From the NCBI RefSeq assembly GCF_943736995.1, contig NZ_OX031157.1, positions 965,001 to 1,029,000 on the forward strand: DNA of 64,000 nucleotides, written 5' to 3'. How positions within the stretch are numbered: position 1 is the stretch's first letter; each line of letters starts with the position of its first letter. The position numbers and the translations under genes are program-made. The notes beneath the pieces are model-generated. The model was not told the DNA's origin and did no database searches. It saw nothing but the letters and a program-made list of their open reading frames with translations. Origin of the DNA: Sporosarcina sp. Marseille-Q4943 (lineage in GTDB: Bacteria; Bacillota; Bacilli; Bacillales_A; Planococcaceae). Shown one piece after another: positions 8,844 through 17,801 of this stretch.

Positions 8844-10469
8844 TCATTTGAATTCTACGTTCGATAACAGATCAGAACCAGTCGGGTGCGGAACGAACCC
8901 AGTTAAATCCTTAGCTGCTGCAAGAAGTGGCGTAGAGTGTGCGATTGGTACCCAAGGCGCCTCTTCATGAATAATTTCCTGAGCTTTCCTATACAGCTGG
9001 ATACGTTTATCTTCATCCACTTCCGTTTGTGCTTCGATGAAAAGATCGTGCATTGCATCATTTTTGAAATACGTATAGTTATTGCTGCCGATATTATCTT
9101 CATCTAACAGAACGTAGAGGAAGTTGTCGGCATCCCCGTTATCCCCAGTCCAGCCTAGCATGAAAGCATCCGCTTCCCCTTTGCTCGCCTTATCGAGATA
9201 AGTAGGCCACTCATACGAAACGATTTTCGCCTTAACGCCGATATCCGCCAAATTGCTTTGGATCACTTCGGCAACTTTTGCGCCGTCAGGCATGTATGGA
9301 CGCGGAACAGGCATTGCCCATAGTTCCATTTCAAAGCCGTCCGGATATCCCGCTTTCGCCAGAAGTTCCTTCGCCTTTTCCGGATTGTACTCATAAGGTT
9401 CAATATCATCGTTGTAACCTGAAATGGAAGGTGGCATTGGGTTTTTAGCGATGTTTGCTCTTCCTTCGAAGAAGGATTCAATGATTGTTTCCTTATTGAT
9501 TGCGTAGTTCATCGCCTGACGCACTTCTTTCTTATCAAAAGGAGGGCGCGTCACCGTCAAACCGAGATAGCCGACGTTCATGGATGGACGTTCAATCAAT
9601 TGCAAATCTGCATTCCCTTCAATCTTTTCACCATCAGCAGGATTAATGCCGTCCGCAAGATCGATTTCCCCAGCAATTAATGCATTCAGACGTGCGGAGT
9701 TGTCCGGGATGGAACGGAATATGACTTTATTTAATTTCGGCAATCCTTCTTGCCAATAGTCATCAAATTTTTCGATCGTAATCGATTCATTCGGTTTCCA
9801 ATCAACAAATTTGAATGGACCTGTACCGACAGGGTTCCTTTCGAACTGATCGTCGCCTTTTTCAAATGCAGTCGGGCTTGCAATGGCGAACATGCTCATC
9901 GCAATATTTTTCAAGAACGGAGCCTGTGGACGTTTCAACTTGATGATGACCGTGTGATCCCCGTCAGCTGTGACAGATTCGATGACATGGCCTTCATCCC
10001 CCTTGAAACCGCCGAACATGGAGTTGTAATATGGAAACTTTTCCGCGTCGCCGTTCGCCCAGCGTTCGAAGTTCTTAACAACGGCATCGGCATTGAAATC
10101 CGTTCCGTCGTGGAATTTTACGCCTTCCTGCAATTTGAATGTGTACGTCAAGCCATCATCCGTATTCCACTCTTTTGCAAGGCCTGGTTGTACTGACGTA
10201 TCTTGCTCGCCGAAATTCAACAGCGTTTCATATAGATTGACTGTCACTTTGAATGTTTCGCCTTCCGTCACCCTTGACGGATCAAGCGAAGTGGAGTCGC
10301 CGCCGCGACCGAACACTAATATATCCTGCGTGTTGCCGCTTCCACTGCTACTGTCACTGTTACTATTACCGTTACTGCTACTGCTCCCATTACCGCCACA
10401 TGCAGCGAGCACAGTTGACAGGACCAGCAACAGCATTAACGCAGCTGACCACATTCTCTTTTTATTCAT
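8844..10469 (-). CDS. Peptide ABC transporter substrate-binding lipoprotein
   Basis: 541 residues of the SBP_bac_5 family (DppE/OppA/AppA). The signal peptide ends in a lipobox LAAC with C23 as the lipidated cysteine, followed by a Gly/Ser/Asn spacer of about 25 residues. It captures oligopeptides or related solutes at the outer face of the membrane. It overlaps the stop of the upstream ATPase gene by four bases (ATGA) and has a GGAGGGG ribosome binding site, so strong independent translation is likely. Confidence 0.94.
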   Translation of the reverse strand: MNKKRMWSAALMLLLVLSTVLAACGGNGSSSSNGNSNSDSSSGSGNTQDILVFGRGGDSTSLDPSRVTEGETFKVTVNLYETLLNFGEQDTSVQPGLAKEWNTDDGLTYTFKLQEGVKFHDGTDFNADAVVKNFERWANGDAEKFPYYNSMFGGFKGDEGHVIESVTADGDHTVIIKLKRPQAPFLKNIAMSMFAIASPTAFEKGDDQFERNPVGTGPFKFVDWKPNESITIEKFDDYWQEGLPKLNKVIFRSIPDNSARLNALIAGEIDLADGINPADGEKIEGNADLQLIERPSMNVGYLGLTVTRPPFDKKEVRQAMNYAINKETIIESFFEGRANIAKNPMPPSISGYNDDIEPYEYNPEKAKELLAKAGYPDGFEMELWAMPVPRPYMPDGAKVAEVIQSNLADIGVKAKIVSYEWPTYLDKASKGEADAFMLGWTGDNGDADNFLYVLLDEDNIGSNNYTYFKNDAMHDLFIEAQTEVDEDKRIQLYRKAQEIIHEEAPWVPIAHSTPLLAAAKDLTGFVPHPTGSDLLSNVEFK

Positions 10470-11479
10470 AGAGACCCCTCCAATTGTTTTATATCATTGT
10501 CGACCTGGCTCACATAAAGATGGCAGGCGACAGAATGACCGGTAGTTTGTTCCGATAGATGCGGTGTAACTTTAGTGCAAATGTCCATTTTGAATGGGCA
10601 ACGTGTATGGAATGTGCACCCGGTTGGCGGGTCAGCCGGATTCGGGATGTCTCCCTCTATGATGATCTGCTCCTTCTGAAAATCCGGGTCCGGGACGGGC
10701 ACAGCGGATAATAACGCTTGCGTATAAGGATGCAGCGGTTTTTCGTAAAGCTGTTCACTATCCGCAACCTCCACCATCTTCCCTAAATACATGACAGCGA
10801 CACGATCGCTAATATGCCGGACGACTCCGAGATCATGTGCGATGAAAATATAGGTGAGATTGAACTCCTTTTGGAGATCTTGCATAAGATTCAATACTTG
10901 CGCCTGGATGGATACGTCCAACGCCGAAACGGGCTCATCTGCAATGATGAGCTTCGGATTCGTCATTAATGCGCGCGCAATGCCGATCCTCTGCCTTTGC
11001 CCTCCGCTGAATTGATGAGGATAGCGCTTCGCATGGTAGGCATTCAATCCGACAATTTCCAAAAATTCATGTACCTTCTTCTTCCTTTCCTTCGGGTCCG
11101 AAACGCCATGGACAAGGAGAGGCTCCTCCAAAATCTTGCCTATCGTGTGGCGTGGATTCAAAGAGGCGTAAGGGTCCTGGAAAACCATTTGGATATCACG
11201 GCGCGTTTTTCTCATCTCTTCATGGGTTAATGAAGTAAGATCTTTCCCGTCAAACTCGATCTTTCCGGCAGTAGGTTCGAGCAAGCGCATAAGCATGCGT
11301 CCTGTCGTCGATTTTCCGCAACCGCTTTCACCGACGATTCCTAGCGTTTCCCCTTCATTTACGAAAAACGACACGTCATCGACGGCTTTCACATGTCCGA
11401 CTGTCTTGCCGAACATCCCTTTTTTCACCGGAAAGTGCTTCTTCAAATTTTCAACTCTTAATAAAGGCGTTGTGGCCAT
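10466..11479 (-). CDS. Oligopeptide ABC transporter ATPase, DppF/OppF/AppF type
   Basis: 337 residues. Walker A GESGCGKST at 50-58, signature FSGGQRQRIGIARAL, Walker B LIIADEP and the C-terminal oligopeptide-transporter extension with the TGCTFHTRCPFKMDIC cysteine cluster that can hold an Fe-S centre in this family. Start overlaps the previous gene by 29 bp. Confidence 0.94.
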   Translation of the reverse strand: MATTPLLRVENLKKHFPVKKGMFGKTVGHVKAVDDVSFFVNEGETLGIVGESGCGKSTTGRMLMRLLEPTAGKIEFDGKDLTSLTHEEMRKTRRDIQMVFQDPYASLNPRHTIGKILEEPLLVHGVSDPKERKKKVHEFLEIVGLNAYHAKRYPHQFSGGQRQRIGIARALMTNPKLIIADEPVSALDVSIQAQVLNLMQDLQKEFNLTYIFIAHDLGVVRHISDRVAVMYLGKMVEVADSEQLYEKPLHPYTQALLSAVPVPDPDFQKEQIIIEGDIPNPADPPTGCTFHTRCPFKMDICTKVTPHLSEQTTGHSVACHLYVSQVDNDIKQLEGSL

Positions 11480-12473
11480 CCGACTTCACCCTCCCTTCGT
11501 CATATAGGAAACAACGGGTCTGATGGACATCCGCTGTTTCATAAAGCTCTGGGTTTTCCTGAAAGCATCGGTCGAAAGCAAATTCGCATCGAGCCGCGAA
11601 TCTGCAACCGCTGGTTATGGAGCCGGGCTTCGGAACATTCCCCGGAATGGAATGAAGTCGATCCTTTTTAAACCGCATATCCGGCACAGACTGGATCAGC
11701 CCTTTCGTATACGGATGCTGGGGATCTTCAAAAATGAGTTTCGTCGGGGCTTCCTCGATGATTTGCCCTGCATACATGACGATGACCCGCTCACAACTTT
11801 CGGCGACAACTCCAAGATCATGGGTAATCAATAATATGGCAGTCCCTAATCGGACATTCAAATCTTTCATCAACTTCAATATTTGCGCTTGGATCGTCAC
11901 ATCGAGCGCAGTTGTCGGCTCATCCGCTATTAATATTTTAGGATTGCAGACAAGCGCCATCGCAATCATCACCCTTTGCCGCATACCGCCCGACAACTGG
12001 TGCGGGTAGTCCTTCAGCAAGGCATCCGCACGTGGCAAGCCAACAAGCTTCAACATCTCAATCGCCCTTTGCTCAGCCTTCTTTTTCGACCATCCCTTTT
12101 CGTGAATCAAGATTGCTTCGACCATCTGATTGCCGATTGTAAACAACGGGTTCAACGAAGTCATCGGCTCCTGAAAAATCATCGCTATGTCATTCCCGCG
12201 AATTTGCCTCATCTCTTTTTCAGACAGGCCAATCAGATTGCGTCCGTTGTACACAATTTCCCCGCCGGTAATTTTCCCTGGCGGACTTGGCACAAGTCCC
12301 ATTACAGATAAGGAGGTAACACTTTTTCCGCATCCTGATTCCCCAACGATCCCTAAAATTTCGCCATCCCGGAGATGAAAATCGATGTGATCAACCGCCG
12401 GTACATTTCCGGAGTCTGTGAAAAAGGTAGTCTGCAAGTCTTTTACCTCGAGGATTTTTTTCCTTTCATTCAT
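11451..12473 (-). CDS. Oligopeptide ABC transporter ATPase, DppD/OppD/AppD type
   Basis: 340 residues, first gene of the operon. Walker A GESGCGKS at 44-51, signature LSGGMRQRVMIAMAL, Walker B LIADEP, and a C-terminal CRFAARCEFAFDRC cysteine group. AAGGTGATC precedes the ATG. A sigma-A-like promoter is found at 12523-12550. Confidence 0.94.
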   Translation of the reverse strand: MNERKKILEVKDLQTTFFTDSGNVPAVDHIDFHLRDGEILGIVGESGCGKSVTSLSVMGLVPSPPGKITGGEIVYNGRNLIGLSEKEMRQIRGNDIAMIFQEPMTSLNPLFTIGNQMVEAILIHEKGWSKKKAEQRAIEMLKLVGLPRADALLKDYPHQLSGGMRQRVMIAMALVCNPKILIADEPTTALDVTIQAQILKLMKDLNVRLGTAILLITHDLGVVAESCERVIVMYAGQIIEEAPTKLIFEDPQHPYTKGLIQSVPDMRFKKDRLHSIPGNVPKPGSITSGCRFAARCEFAFDRCFQENPELYETADVHQTRCFLYDEGRVKSDGHNAFIKS

Positions 12474-12522
12474 CAGATCACCTTTTCGTGTTATATGTTT
12501 TCAGAAACATTAAATTATATCT

Positions 12523-12550
12523 ATTATACTTTCTATTAGGAAAAAGGCAA
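12523..12550 (-). promoter_or_regulatory. Promoter of the oligopeptide transporter operon
   Basis: Minus strand: TTGCCT (12550-12545), 16-bp spacer, TATAAT (12528-12523), about 50 bp before the first ATPase gene. No operator was recognised. Confidence 0.6.
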
Positions 12551-12596
12551 TATACAATTTTAATAGAGTAAAGATGTGTTGGTATAGGGGAACATA

Positions 12597-12675
12597 GACG
12601 CGATACTGCGTGCTTTGGACGCGGAACGGTGCACTTTGGGCGTGTAGCGGCTTGCTTTGGACCGATTGCCGAATG
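12597..12675. repeat. 21-bp-period array, three units (array 1)
   Basis: The hexamer CTTTGG starts at 12613, 12634 and 12655, exactly 21 bp apart, in otherwise related 21-bp units. It lies directly beyond the ygaD terminator. In one minus-strand frame the units read VQSKPLH-AQSAPFR-VQSTQYR, a heptapeptide repeat without start codon or ribosome binding site. Confidence 0.75.
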
Positions 12676-12693
12676 GCAGAATGAAATGAAAAA

Positions 12694-12717
12694 AGCTACC
12701 GGTTTTGTCCGGTAGCT
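12694..12717 (-). terminator. Terminator of ygaD
   Basis: Stem AGCTACCGG/CCGGTAGCT with a 6-nt loop; on the minus strand it is followed by TTTTTTCATTT. Confidence 0.9.
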
Positions 12718-12723
12718 GCATTA

Positions 12724-14469
12724 TTATAGCGATTGAACTTGAAACAGATTGTAATAAATTCCTTGTTGCGCCATCAGTTCCTCATGGCTTCCGGCTTCCT
12801 TCAATTCCCCATGGTCGATGACAAAGATCTTGTCGGCATGGGTGATCGTCGATAGCCTGTGGGCGACAATCAAGGTTGTCCTGTCACTGGCAAGACGTTC
12901 AAGGGATTCTTGGATGAGCGCTTCGCTTTCAAGGTCCAATGCGGAAGTTGCTTCATCCAAAATGAGCAACGGCGGATTTTTCAAAAACACGCGTGCGATG
13001 GCAATCCGCTGTTTTTGACCTCCCGATAATTTCACGCCACGCTCCCCAACAGTCGTATCATATCCTTCCGGCAAAGATTCGATAAAGTCATGCGCGTTTG
13101 CGGCTTTGGCGGCAGCAATGACTTCCTCATCCGTTGCATCCGGCTTACCCATCAAAATATTGCTTTTCACCGAATCGCTGAAGAGGATGCTGTCTTGAAG
13201 GACGAGCCCGATTTGGTCACGCAACGATTTCAATTGAATATCGCGCAAATCATGTCCGTCAATCCGGATCGATCCATCCGTCACATCATAAAACCGCGGA
13301 ATCAAACTGACAATCGTCGACTTTCCTCCGCCGCTCATGCCGACTAGCGCTACGGTCTCACCCGGTTTGACTGTGAAATTGACATCCCGCAAAACCGGTT
13401 CTTCGTCTTCCGCATACGAAAAACCGACATGATCGAATTGGATTTCCCCTTCGATCCGCGGCAATGCTTTTGCACCGCTCTTATCTTTAATATCATATGG
13501 CTCTTCCATCAGTTCGAAGACCCTGTCCATCGATGCGAATGATTGCGTCAAAGACGTGGACGCGTTAACTAACCGCCGCAACGGGTTGTACAAACGGTCG
13601 ATGTACGCAATGAACGCAACCATCACACCGACCGATAAAGAACCGTTGATCACTTGATAGCCCGCATAAGAGATCACGAGCAAAGGCGCGACATCGGTAA
13701 TCGTGTTGACGACCGCAAACGCCTTCGCATTCCACCGTGTGTGATCGAGAGCCTTATCGAGGAAATTGCCGTTCGTACTGTCAAAGCGCTCCTGCTCTTT
13801 ATCCTCTAACGCAAAGCTTTTAATGACGCTAATCCCCGATACTCTTTCATGCAAATAACTTTGAACGTCCGCAAGCGCCTGCGAACGCTTCCTCGTCAAG
13901 TCCCGGAGTTTCCCGAAGAAATGCTTCACGCTGTATGCATAAAAAGGGAATGCGAGCAAAGTCACAATCGTCAATGGAACGTCCATCGTAAGCATGATGC
14001 ATATGGCAATGACGATTGTCGCAAAGTCGAGCCACACATTCATAAGGCCTATTACGACGAAATTCTTCGTCTGTTCAACGTCATTGATGACACGTGAAAT
14101 GACCTCGCCCGCCCGCGTATTGGAATAGTAGCGCAGCCCGAGCCTTTGTAAATGTCCATACAAGTTTTCACGGATATCGTATAAGATTTTATTGCTGACG
14201 TATTGTGCGTAGTATTGGCGATAGTATTCGACAGGCGGCCGGATGATGAAGAATAGTAAAACGGTCCCTCCCATCCATAGGAAAAGCTGCTTCGTCTTTT
14301 CCGCATCGGTCAGCGTATTCGCCCCGATAATATCGTCGATGACAATTTTAATTAGGTATGGAATGAATAAAGGAATTGCAAATTTCACGACGCCAATTAA
14401 AATCGTCAAGATGATTTGCCAATTATATGGCTTTACAAACTTTAAATACCTCTTTATGCTCTCACCCAT
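12724..14469 (-). CDS. ygaD: ABC transporter, fused membrane and ATPase domains (YgaD-like)
   Basis: 581 residues from the ATG at 14469, selected because AAAGGAGG lies six nt upstream; the ATG two codons earlier touches that site. An exporter half-transporter: six-helix membrane domain (about 15-310) and nucleotide-binding domain with Walker [11 protein letters not shown]-loop, signature LSGGQKQR, Walker [13 protein letters not shown] and H-loop AHRLST. It should act as a homodimer exporting lipids, peptides or drugs; the substrate is not predictable. Placed beside ntdP as in B. subtilis. Confidence 0.9.
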   Translation of the reverse strand: MGESIKRYLKFVKPYNWQIILTILIGVVKFAIPLFIPYLIKIVIDDIIGANTLTDAEKTKQLFLWMGGTVLLFFIIRPPVEYYRQYYAQYVSNKILYDIRENLYGHLQRLGLRYYSNTRAGEVISRVINDVEQTKNFVVIGLMNVWLDFATIVIAICIMLTMDVPLTIVTLLAFPFYAYSVKHFFGKLRDLTRKRSQALADVQSYLHERVSGISVIKSFALEDKEQERFDSTNGNFLDKALDHTRWNAKAFAVVNTITDVAPLLVISYAGYQVINGSLSVGVMVAFIAYIDRLYNPLRRLVNASTSLTQSFASMDRVFELMEEPYDIKDKSGAKALPRIEGEIQFDHVGFSYAEDEEPVLRDVNFTVKPGETVALVGMSGGGKSTIVSLIPRFYDVTDGSIRIDGHDLRDIQLKSLRDQIGLVLQDSILFSDSVKSNILMGKPDATDEEVIAAAKAANAHDFIESLPEGYDTTVGERGVKLSGGQKQRIAIARVFLKNPPLLILDEATSALDLESEALIQESLERLASDRTTLIVAHRLSTITHADKIFVIDHGELKEAGSHEELMAQQGIYYNLFQVQSL

Positions 14470-14493
14470 TTTCATCCTCCTTTAACAATAAAA

Positions 14494-14521
14494 AGCCCAA
14501 CTGCTTGAATGCAGACAGGCT
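14494..14521 (-). terminator. Terminator of ntdP
   Basis: Imperfect 11-bp stem (14494-14504/14511-14521) followed on the minus strand by TTTTTATTG, overlapping the space before ygaD. Confidence 0.7.
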
Positions 14522-14522
14522 C

Positions 14523-15071
14523 TCATTTGTCATTTTTCTTTACCTGTTTATAGAACTCATACCTGGATGTCCACACTTCGATGAAGTCTGGTGCAAATGG
14601 GCCTTTGCGTTGTTTGATCCACAAGAGCAGTTTATCTAGATTACGCTTCAATATTTGATCGATCACTTCAGGATAATTCATCTTCTTTTTATGATCATCA
14701 TATTCGTCCTCATCCAAAATCAAATAGCTCATATCGGGAAACACTTTTACATCGAGATCATAATCGATGTATTTCAATGAATGATTGTCATATACGAAGG
14801 GAGAACTCATATTCACATAGTAATAAACCCCGTCTTCCCGAAGCATGCAAATGATATTGAACCAATGCTCGGCATGGAAATAACAAATCGACGGCTCCCT
14901 CGTCAACCATGTCCGACCATCCGCTTCCGTTACAAGCGTCCGTTCGTTCGCTCCGATCACAATATTGCGCGTCCCCTTCAACACGGTCGTTTCCTGCCAG
15001 ACACGGTGGATATTGCCATCATGCTTGTAGCTATGTACCTGTATCGTTTCGCCTTCTTTCGGTATTGTCAT
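14523..15071 (-). CDS. ntdP: Nucleoside tri-/diphosphate phosphatase NtdP (DUF402, YgaC)
   Basis: 182 residues from the ATG at 15071 (AAAGGTGG 8 nt upstream). The DUF402 beta-barrel fold is recognised from the W-x-E and [23 protein letters not shown] acidic segments, which hold the divalent metal ligands in this family. Characterised members hydrolyse nucleoside tri- and diphosphates. Conserved neighbour of ygaD and sspE in Bacillus. Confidence 0.9.
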   Translation of the reverse strand: MTIPKEGETIQVHSYKHDGNIHRVWQETTVLKGTRNIVIGANERTLVTEADGRTWLTREPSICYFHAEHWFNIICMLREDGVYYYVNMSSPFVYDNHSLKYIDYDLDVKVFPDMSYLILDEDEYDDHKKKMNYPEVIDQILKRNLDKLLLWIKQRKGPFAPDFIEVWTSRYEFYKQVKKNDK

Positions 15072-15176
15072 CAGTAAAACCACCTTTAAATGTCGGAAAC
15101 CCTAATATTCGTACATTATACCAATTGGCCGATCAAAATTGAAACGTTTGCCCTTCGATATAGACATATAAAAAAA

Positions 15177-15196
15177 CCGGCAGCTTTAGCTGCCGG
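15177..15196 (-). terminator. Terminator of sspE
   Basis: Perfect 8-bp stem CCGGCAGC/GCTGCCGG with TTTA loop, followed on the minus strand by TTTTTTTATATG. Confidence 0.93.
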
Positions 15197-15213
15197 CCGG
15201 TGATGTCCATCCA

Positions 15214-15414
15214 TTATTTCGACTGTTTTCCGAAACTTCCTGCGCCGCCGGAAACGTTTTGTTTGTTCATTTCCGATTGCTGGTTTTGTTGGCGTACCTC
15301 GTTCACGTCTGTTTCAGATCCAAACTCTTCAGACATGATTTGTTGTTTGACTTTGTTTGGGTTTGTGAACGAAGCTTGCGTTTGTTGTTGGTTGTTTCGA
15401 TTTTTGTTTGCCAT
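15214..15414 (-). CDS. sspE: Gamma-type small acid-soluble spore protein
   Basis: 66 residues rich in Gln, Asn and Ser, with no hydrophobic segment. The segment QIMSEEFGSETDVNEVRQQ matches the gamma-SASP repeat and contains a GPR-protease-like site (EFGSET). Gamma-SASPs do not coat DNA; they are an amino-acid store degraded at germination. Only one repeat is present, shorter than the B. subtilis SspE with two. Preceded by GGAGGTG and by a sigma-G promoter at 15437-15465. Direct evidence that the organism forms endospores. Confidence 0.93.
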   Translation of the reverse strand: MANKNRNNQQQTQASFTNPNKVKQQIMSEEFGSETDVNEVRQQNQQSEMNKQNVSGGAGSFGKQSK

Positions 15415-15436
15415 GGATTTTCACCTCCGTAACCAA

Positions 15437-15465
15437 TATGATGTTCAAAGCACCCCGTTTTATTC
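15437..15465 (-). promoter_or_regulatory. Sigma-G promoter of sspE
   Basis: Minus strand: GAATA (15465-15461), 17-bp spacer, CATCATA (15443-15437), agreeing with the forespore sigma-G consensus GMATR/CATNMTA. It overlaps the 3' end of mutY and lies about 25 bp before the sspE start. Confidence 0.8.
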
Positions 15466-16539
15466 TAGAATTCCTTTTAGGAAGTTGTTGGTTTTTTTCA
15501 GTTCGTCCCAAACTTTTATAACCGGGACCGCTTTTGGCAATGCCTCAACTTCTTCGTTTGTAAAAAACGTAAAGCCCTCAGGTGCTGCATCATCGGTTAC
15601 CGCAAAATAACTTTTCATTTCCCACGTCAGATGGGAAAAGATATGTCTGAACTCGATCAATGGCGTAATCACTTCGACATTTATTCCAAGTTCGGCTTTC
15701 ACTACTTTATCTAGAGAGCCCGCATTGTTTTCCACCATCGGAAACTCCCACATATTTGCCAAGAGCCCTTTTGACGGCCTTTGCGTCAATAACCATTTTC
15801 CTTCGGTATTCCTGATGGCGAAGGAAAGAATAGGCACTGTCTTCATCTTCACTTTTTTGGACTTCACCGGCAGTTCCTCCTGCCTTCCTTCGTGGAAAGC
15901 TGTGCAGAAATCACGAACCGGGCATAAAAGGCATTTCGGTCGTGGCGTGCAAATTGTAGCCCCGAGCTCCATCAGACCTTGATTGAACGACGATGGATCG
16001 TCTTTGTCAATTAACGCCATGACGACTTCCTCGAATAGTTTTCGCGTACGCGGAATCGCGATATCCTCTTCGATTAATAAGATTCGTGACAGGACTCTCA
16101 TCACATTCCCATCGACAGCATGCTCCGGAACGCCGAAAGCGATGCTGAGCACGGCTCCTGCAGTATATGGACCGACGCCTTTCAATTTGGAAATGTCTTT
16201 CCGATTTTCAGGAATCCGGCTTCCGTACTCTTCTACAACTTCCTTTACGCCAGCCTGCAAGTTCCGCGCACGGGAATAATAGCCAAGCCCTTCCCACATT
16301 TTCAAGACATCTTCTTCCTTCGCATACGCCAAATCGGATAGCGTCGGAAATTTTTCAATAAAACGTTCATAATAAGGGATGACCGTTTCGACACGTGTCT
16401 GTTGCAACATCACTTCCGACACCCATATATGATAGGGATTTGACGTCCTTCTCCAAGGAAGATCCCTCTTTTCTTCCAAATACCATGTAATTAATGCTTT
16501 CCTAAATTCACTTTCAAGTTTCCGTTCAAATAATTGCAT
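15460..16539 (-). CDS. mutY: A/G-specific adenine glycosylase MutY
   Basis: 359 residues. The HhH-GPD glycosylase domain contains the catalytic E42 (SEVMLQQTRVETV), the helix-hairpin-helix LKGVGPYTAG at 119-128 and catalytic D143. Cysteines 197, 203, 206 and 212 form the [4Fe-4S] loop but with spacing x5-x2-x5, one residue shorter than the usual x6-x2-x5. The C-terminal NUDIX-like domain (about 230-350) recognises 8-oxoguanine. It removes adenine mispaired with 8-oxoG. Neighbour of sspE and yfhP as in B. subtilis (YfhQ). Confidence 0.95.
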   Translation of the reverse strand: MQLFERKLESEFRKALITWYLEEKRDLPWRRTSNPYHIWVSEVMLQQTRVETVIPYYERFIEKFPTLSDLAYAKEEDVLKMWEGLGYYSRARNLQAGVKEVVEEYGSRIPENRKDISKLKGVGPYTAGAVLSIAFGVPEHAVDGNVMRVLSRILLIEEDIAIPRTRKLFEEVVMALIDKDDPSSFNQGLMELGATICTPRPKCLLCPVRDFCTAFHEGRQEELPVKSKKVKMKTVPILSFAIRNTEGKWLLTQRPSKGLLANMWEFPMVENNAGSLDKVVKAELGINVEVITPLIEFRHIFSHLTWEMKSYFAVTDDAAPEGFTFFTNEEVEALPKAVPVIKVWDELKKTNNFLKGILE

Positions 16540-16657
16540 GAAGTCCTCCGTTTTGCATATGCTTTTCGTTAATGAAAAATAGGGTATATACTAAATGAAT
16601 AAAGATTGCTCTGTTTTTGTTTTTGCCAATTCAGAGGCGGTGTAAAGGAGTGATTTT

Positions 16658-17641
16658 TTGGATACCGGAACACATATTGTCATGGGCGCCGCCGTTTGCG
16701 GTTTGACATTGGCGGATCCAGTCGTTGCCTCAGATTCAGTCACGATGACAGCGGTGTTTATCGGAGTCGTCTCAGGCTCTTTGATACCTGATGTCGATAC
16801 TGTACTTAAATTGAGGAATAATGCGGTTTATATACGAAATCATCGCGGAATTACACATTCGGTGCCTGCGGTCCTGCTTTGGCCGCTTGTCATCTCGATT
16901 TTGCTGTCATTCCTTTTTCCCGAGGCAGCCTTCTATCATCTATGGGCATGGACTTTCTTAGCGGTGTTTTTGCACGTTTTCGTAGACATTTTCAACGCAT
17001 ATGGAACCCAGGCGTTACGGCCGTTTTCTAATAAATGGGTTGCCATTGGGGTTATCAATACGTTTGACCCGATCATTTTTGCGTTGCACATTATCGCAAT
17101 TGTTGCATGGGCGTTCGGCGCAGAACCTGTTCTGACGTTCACGCTTTTGTACATTGTCGTTTTCTTCTATTATTTGTTGCGTTTTGCCGTCAAAGCAGCA
17201 GTCACACGTGCCGTACGCAATACGATTCCGGATGCCGAAGATATTTTCATCGCACCGACAATGCATTTCTTCCAATGGAGAGTTGCAGCGTCCAATAAGA
17301 AATGTCACTATGTCGGAAGAGCATATGGCCGTTCTGTCAATATATACGACAAGTTCGAACGCGAGCCAATGCCGAACTCACCTTATATCGATGCAGCGAT
17401 GGAAGATAAGAACATCCAGGCATTCGTGTCTTTTTCACCAATCTATAGATGGTCAGTTTCTTATGTCGGACATTTGTATGAAGTACGCCTCATCGATTTG
17501 CGCTATCGGAGCAAGAGCTATTATCCGTTCGTCGCTGTCGCACACATTAATGAAGAAATGGAAGTCATCAATTCGTACACAGGATGGATATTTTCGGAGG
17601 ACAAACTCCGTAAAAAACTCAATTTCATTCCTAATTCATAA
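16658..17641 (+). CDS. yfhP: YfhP-like membrane-bound metal-dependent hydrolase
   Basis: 327 residues starting at TTG (16658), with AAAGGAG 7 nt upstream and no better ATG. The N-terminal ~190 residues hold four to five transmembrane helices with the conserved H6 (GTHIVMGAA), D46 in LIPDVDT, HRGITHS and HVFVDIFNAYG histidine/aspartate motifs of the YdjM/LexA-regulated membrane hydrolase family (DUF457). The C-terminal ~130 residues are soluble. Substrate unknown. Divergent from mutY. Confidence 0.88.
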   Translation: MDTGTHIVMGAAVCGLTLADPVVASDSVTMTAVFIGVVSGSLIPDVDTVLKLRNNAVYIRNHRGITHSVPAVLLWPLVISILLSFLFPEAAFYHLWAWTFLAVFLHVFVDIFNAYGTQALRPFSNKWVAIGVINTFDPIIFALHIIAIVAWAFGAEPVLTFTLLYIVVFFYYLLRFAVKAAVTRAVRNTIPDAEDIFIAPTMHFFQWRVAASNKKCHYVGRAYGRSVNIYDKFEREPMPNSPYIDAAMEDKNIQAFVSFSPIYRWSVSYVGHLYEVRLIDLRYRSKSYYPFVAVAHINEEMEVINSYTGWIFSEDKLRKKLNFIPNS

Positions 17642-17644
17642 ACA

Positions 17645-17756
17645 AAAGCGGAGGGCGCCTGCTCAGAGACGACGGGCATAAGGCAAATATACGCGCTCTT
17701 TGCCACGCAGTATATTTGTCTTATGACCCCGAGGCTCTGGCGCCAGGAGTCTAGAC
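17645..17756. repeat. Long imperfect palindrome, dispersed-element type
   Basis: Outer arms GGCGCC at 17654-17659 and 17739-17744; inner arms of 19 nt (17674-17692/17710-17728) that pair with only two G-U wobbles in RNA; a short GCG/CGC stem closes the top. It lies just behind yfhP and before the terminator. It looks unlike the ~125-bp repeats elsewhere and is single-copy in this window. Similar hairpins occur in Bacillaceae intergenic regions (from memory; not checked). Confidence 0.65.
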
Positions 17757-17770
17757 GTAAACAACAAGTA

Positions 17771-17797
17771 AAAGCTTGCCGGATTTCGGCAAGCTTT
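17771..17797. terminator. Bidirectional terminator between yfhP and yfhH
   Basis: Perfect 10-bp stem AAAGCTTGCC/GGCAAGCTTT with 7-nt loop, followed by CTTTTTATT on the plus strand; it serves convergent genes. Confidence 0.9.
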
Positions 17798-17801
17798 CTT
17801 T

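Noticed and set aside
10093..10545. Plus-strand frame with long Leu/Pro-rich tract
   Set aside because: It is antisense to the Ser/Asn/Gly spacer and signal peptide of the substrate-binding lipoprotein.
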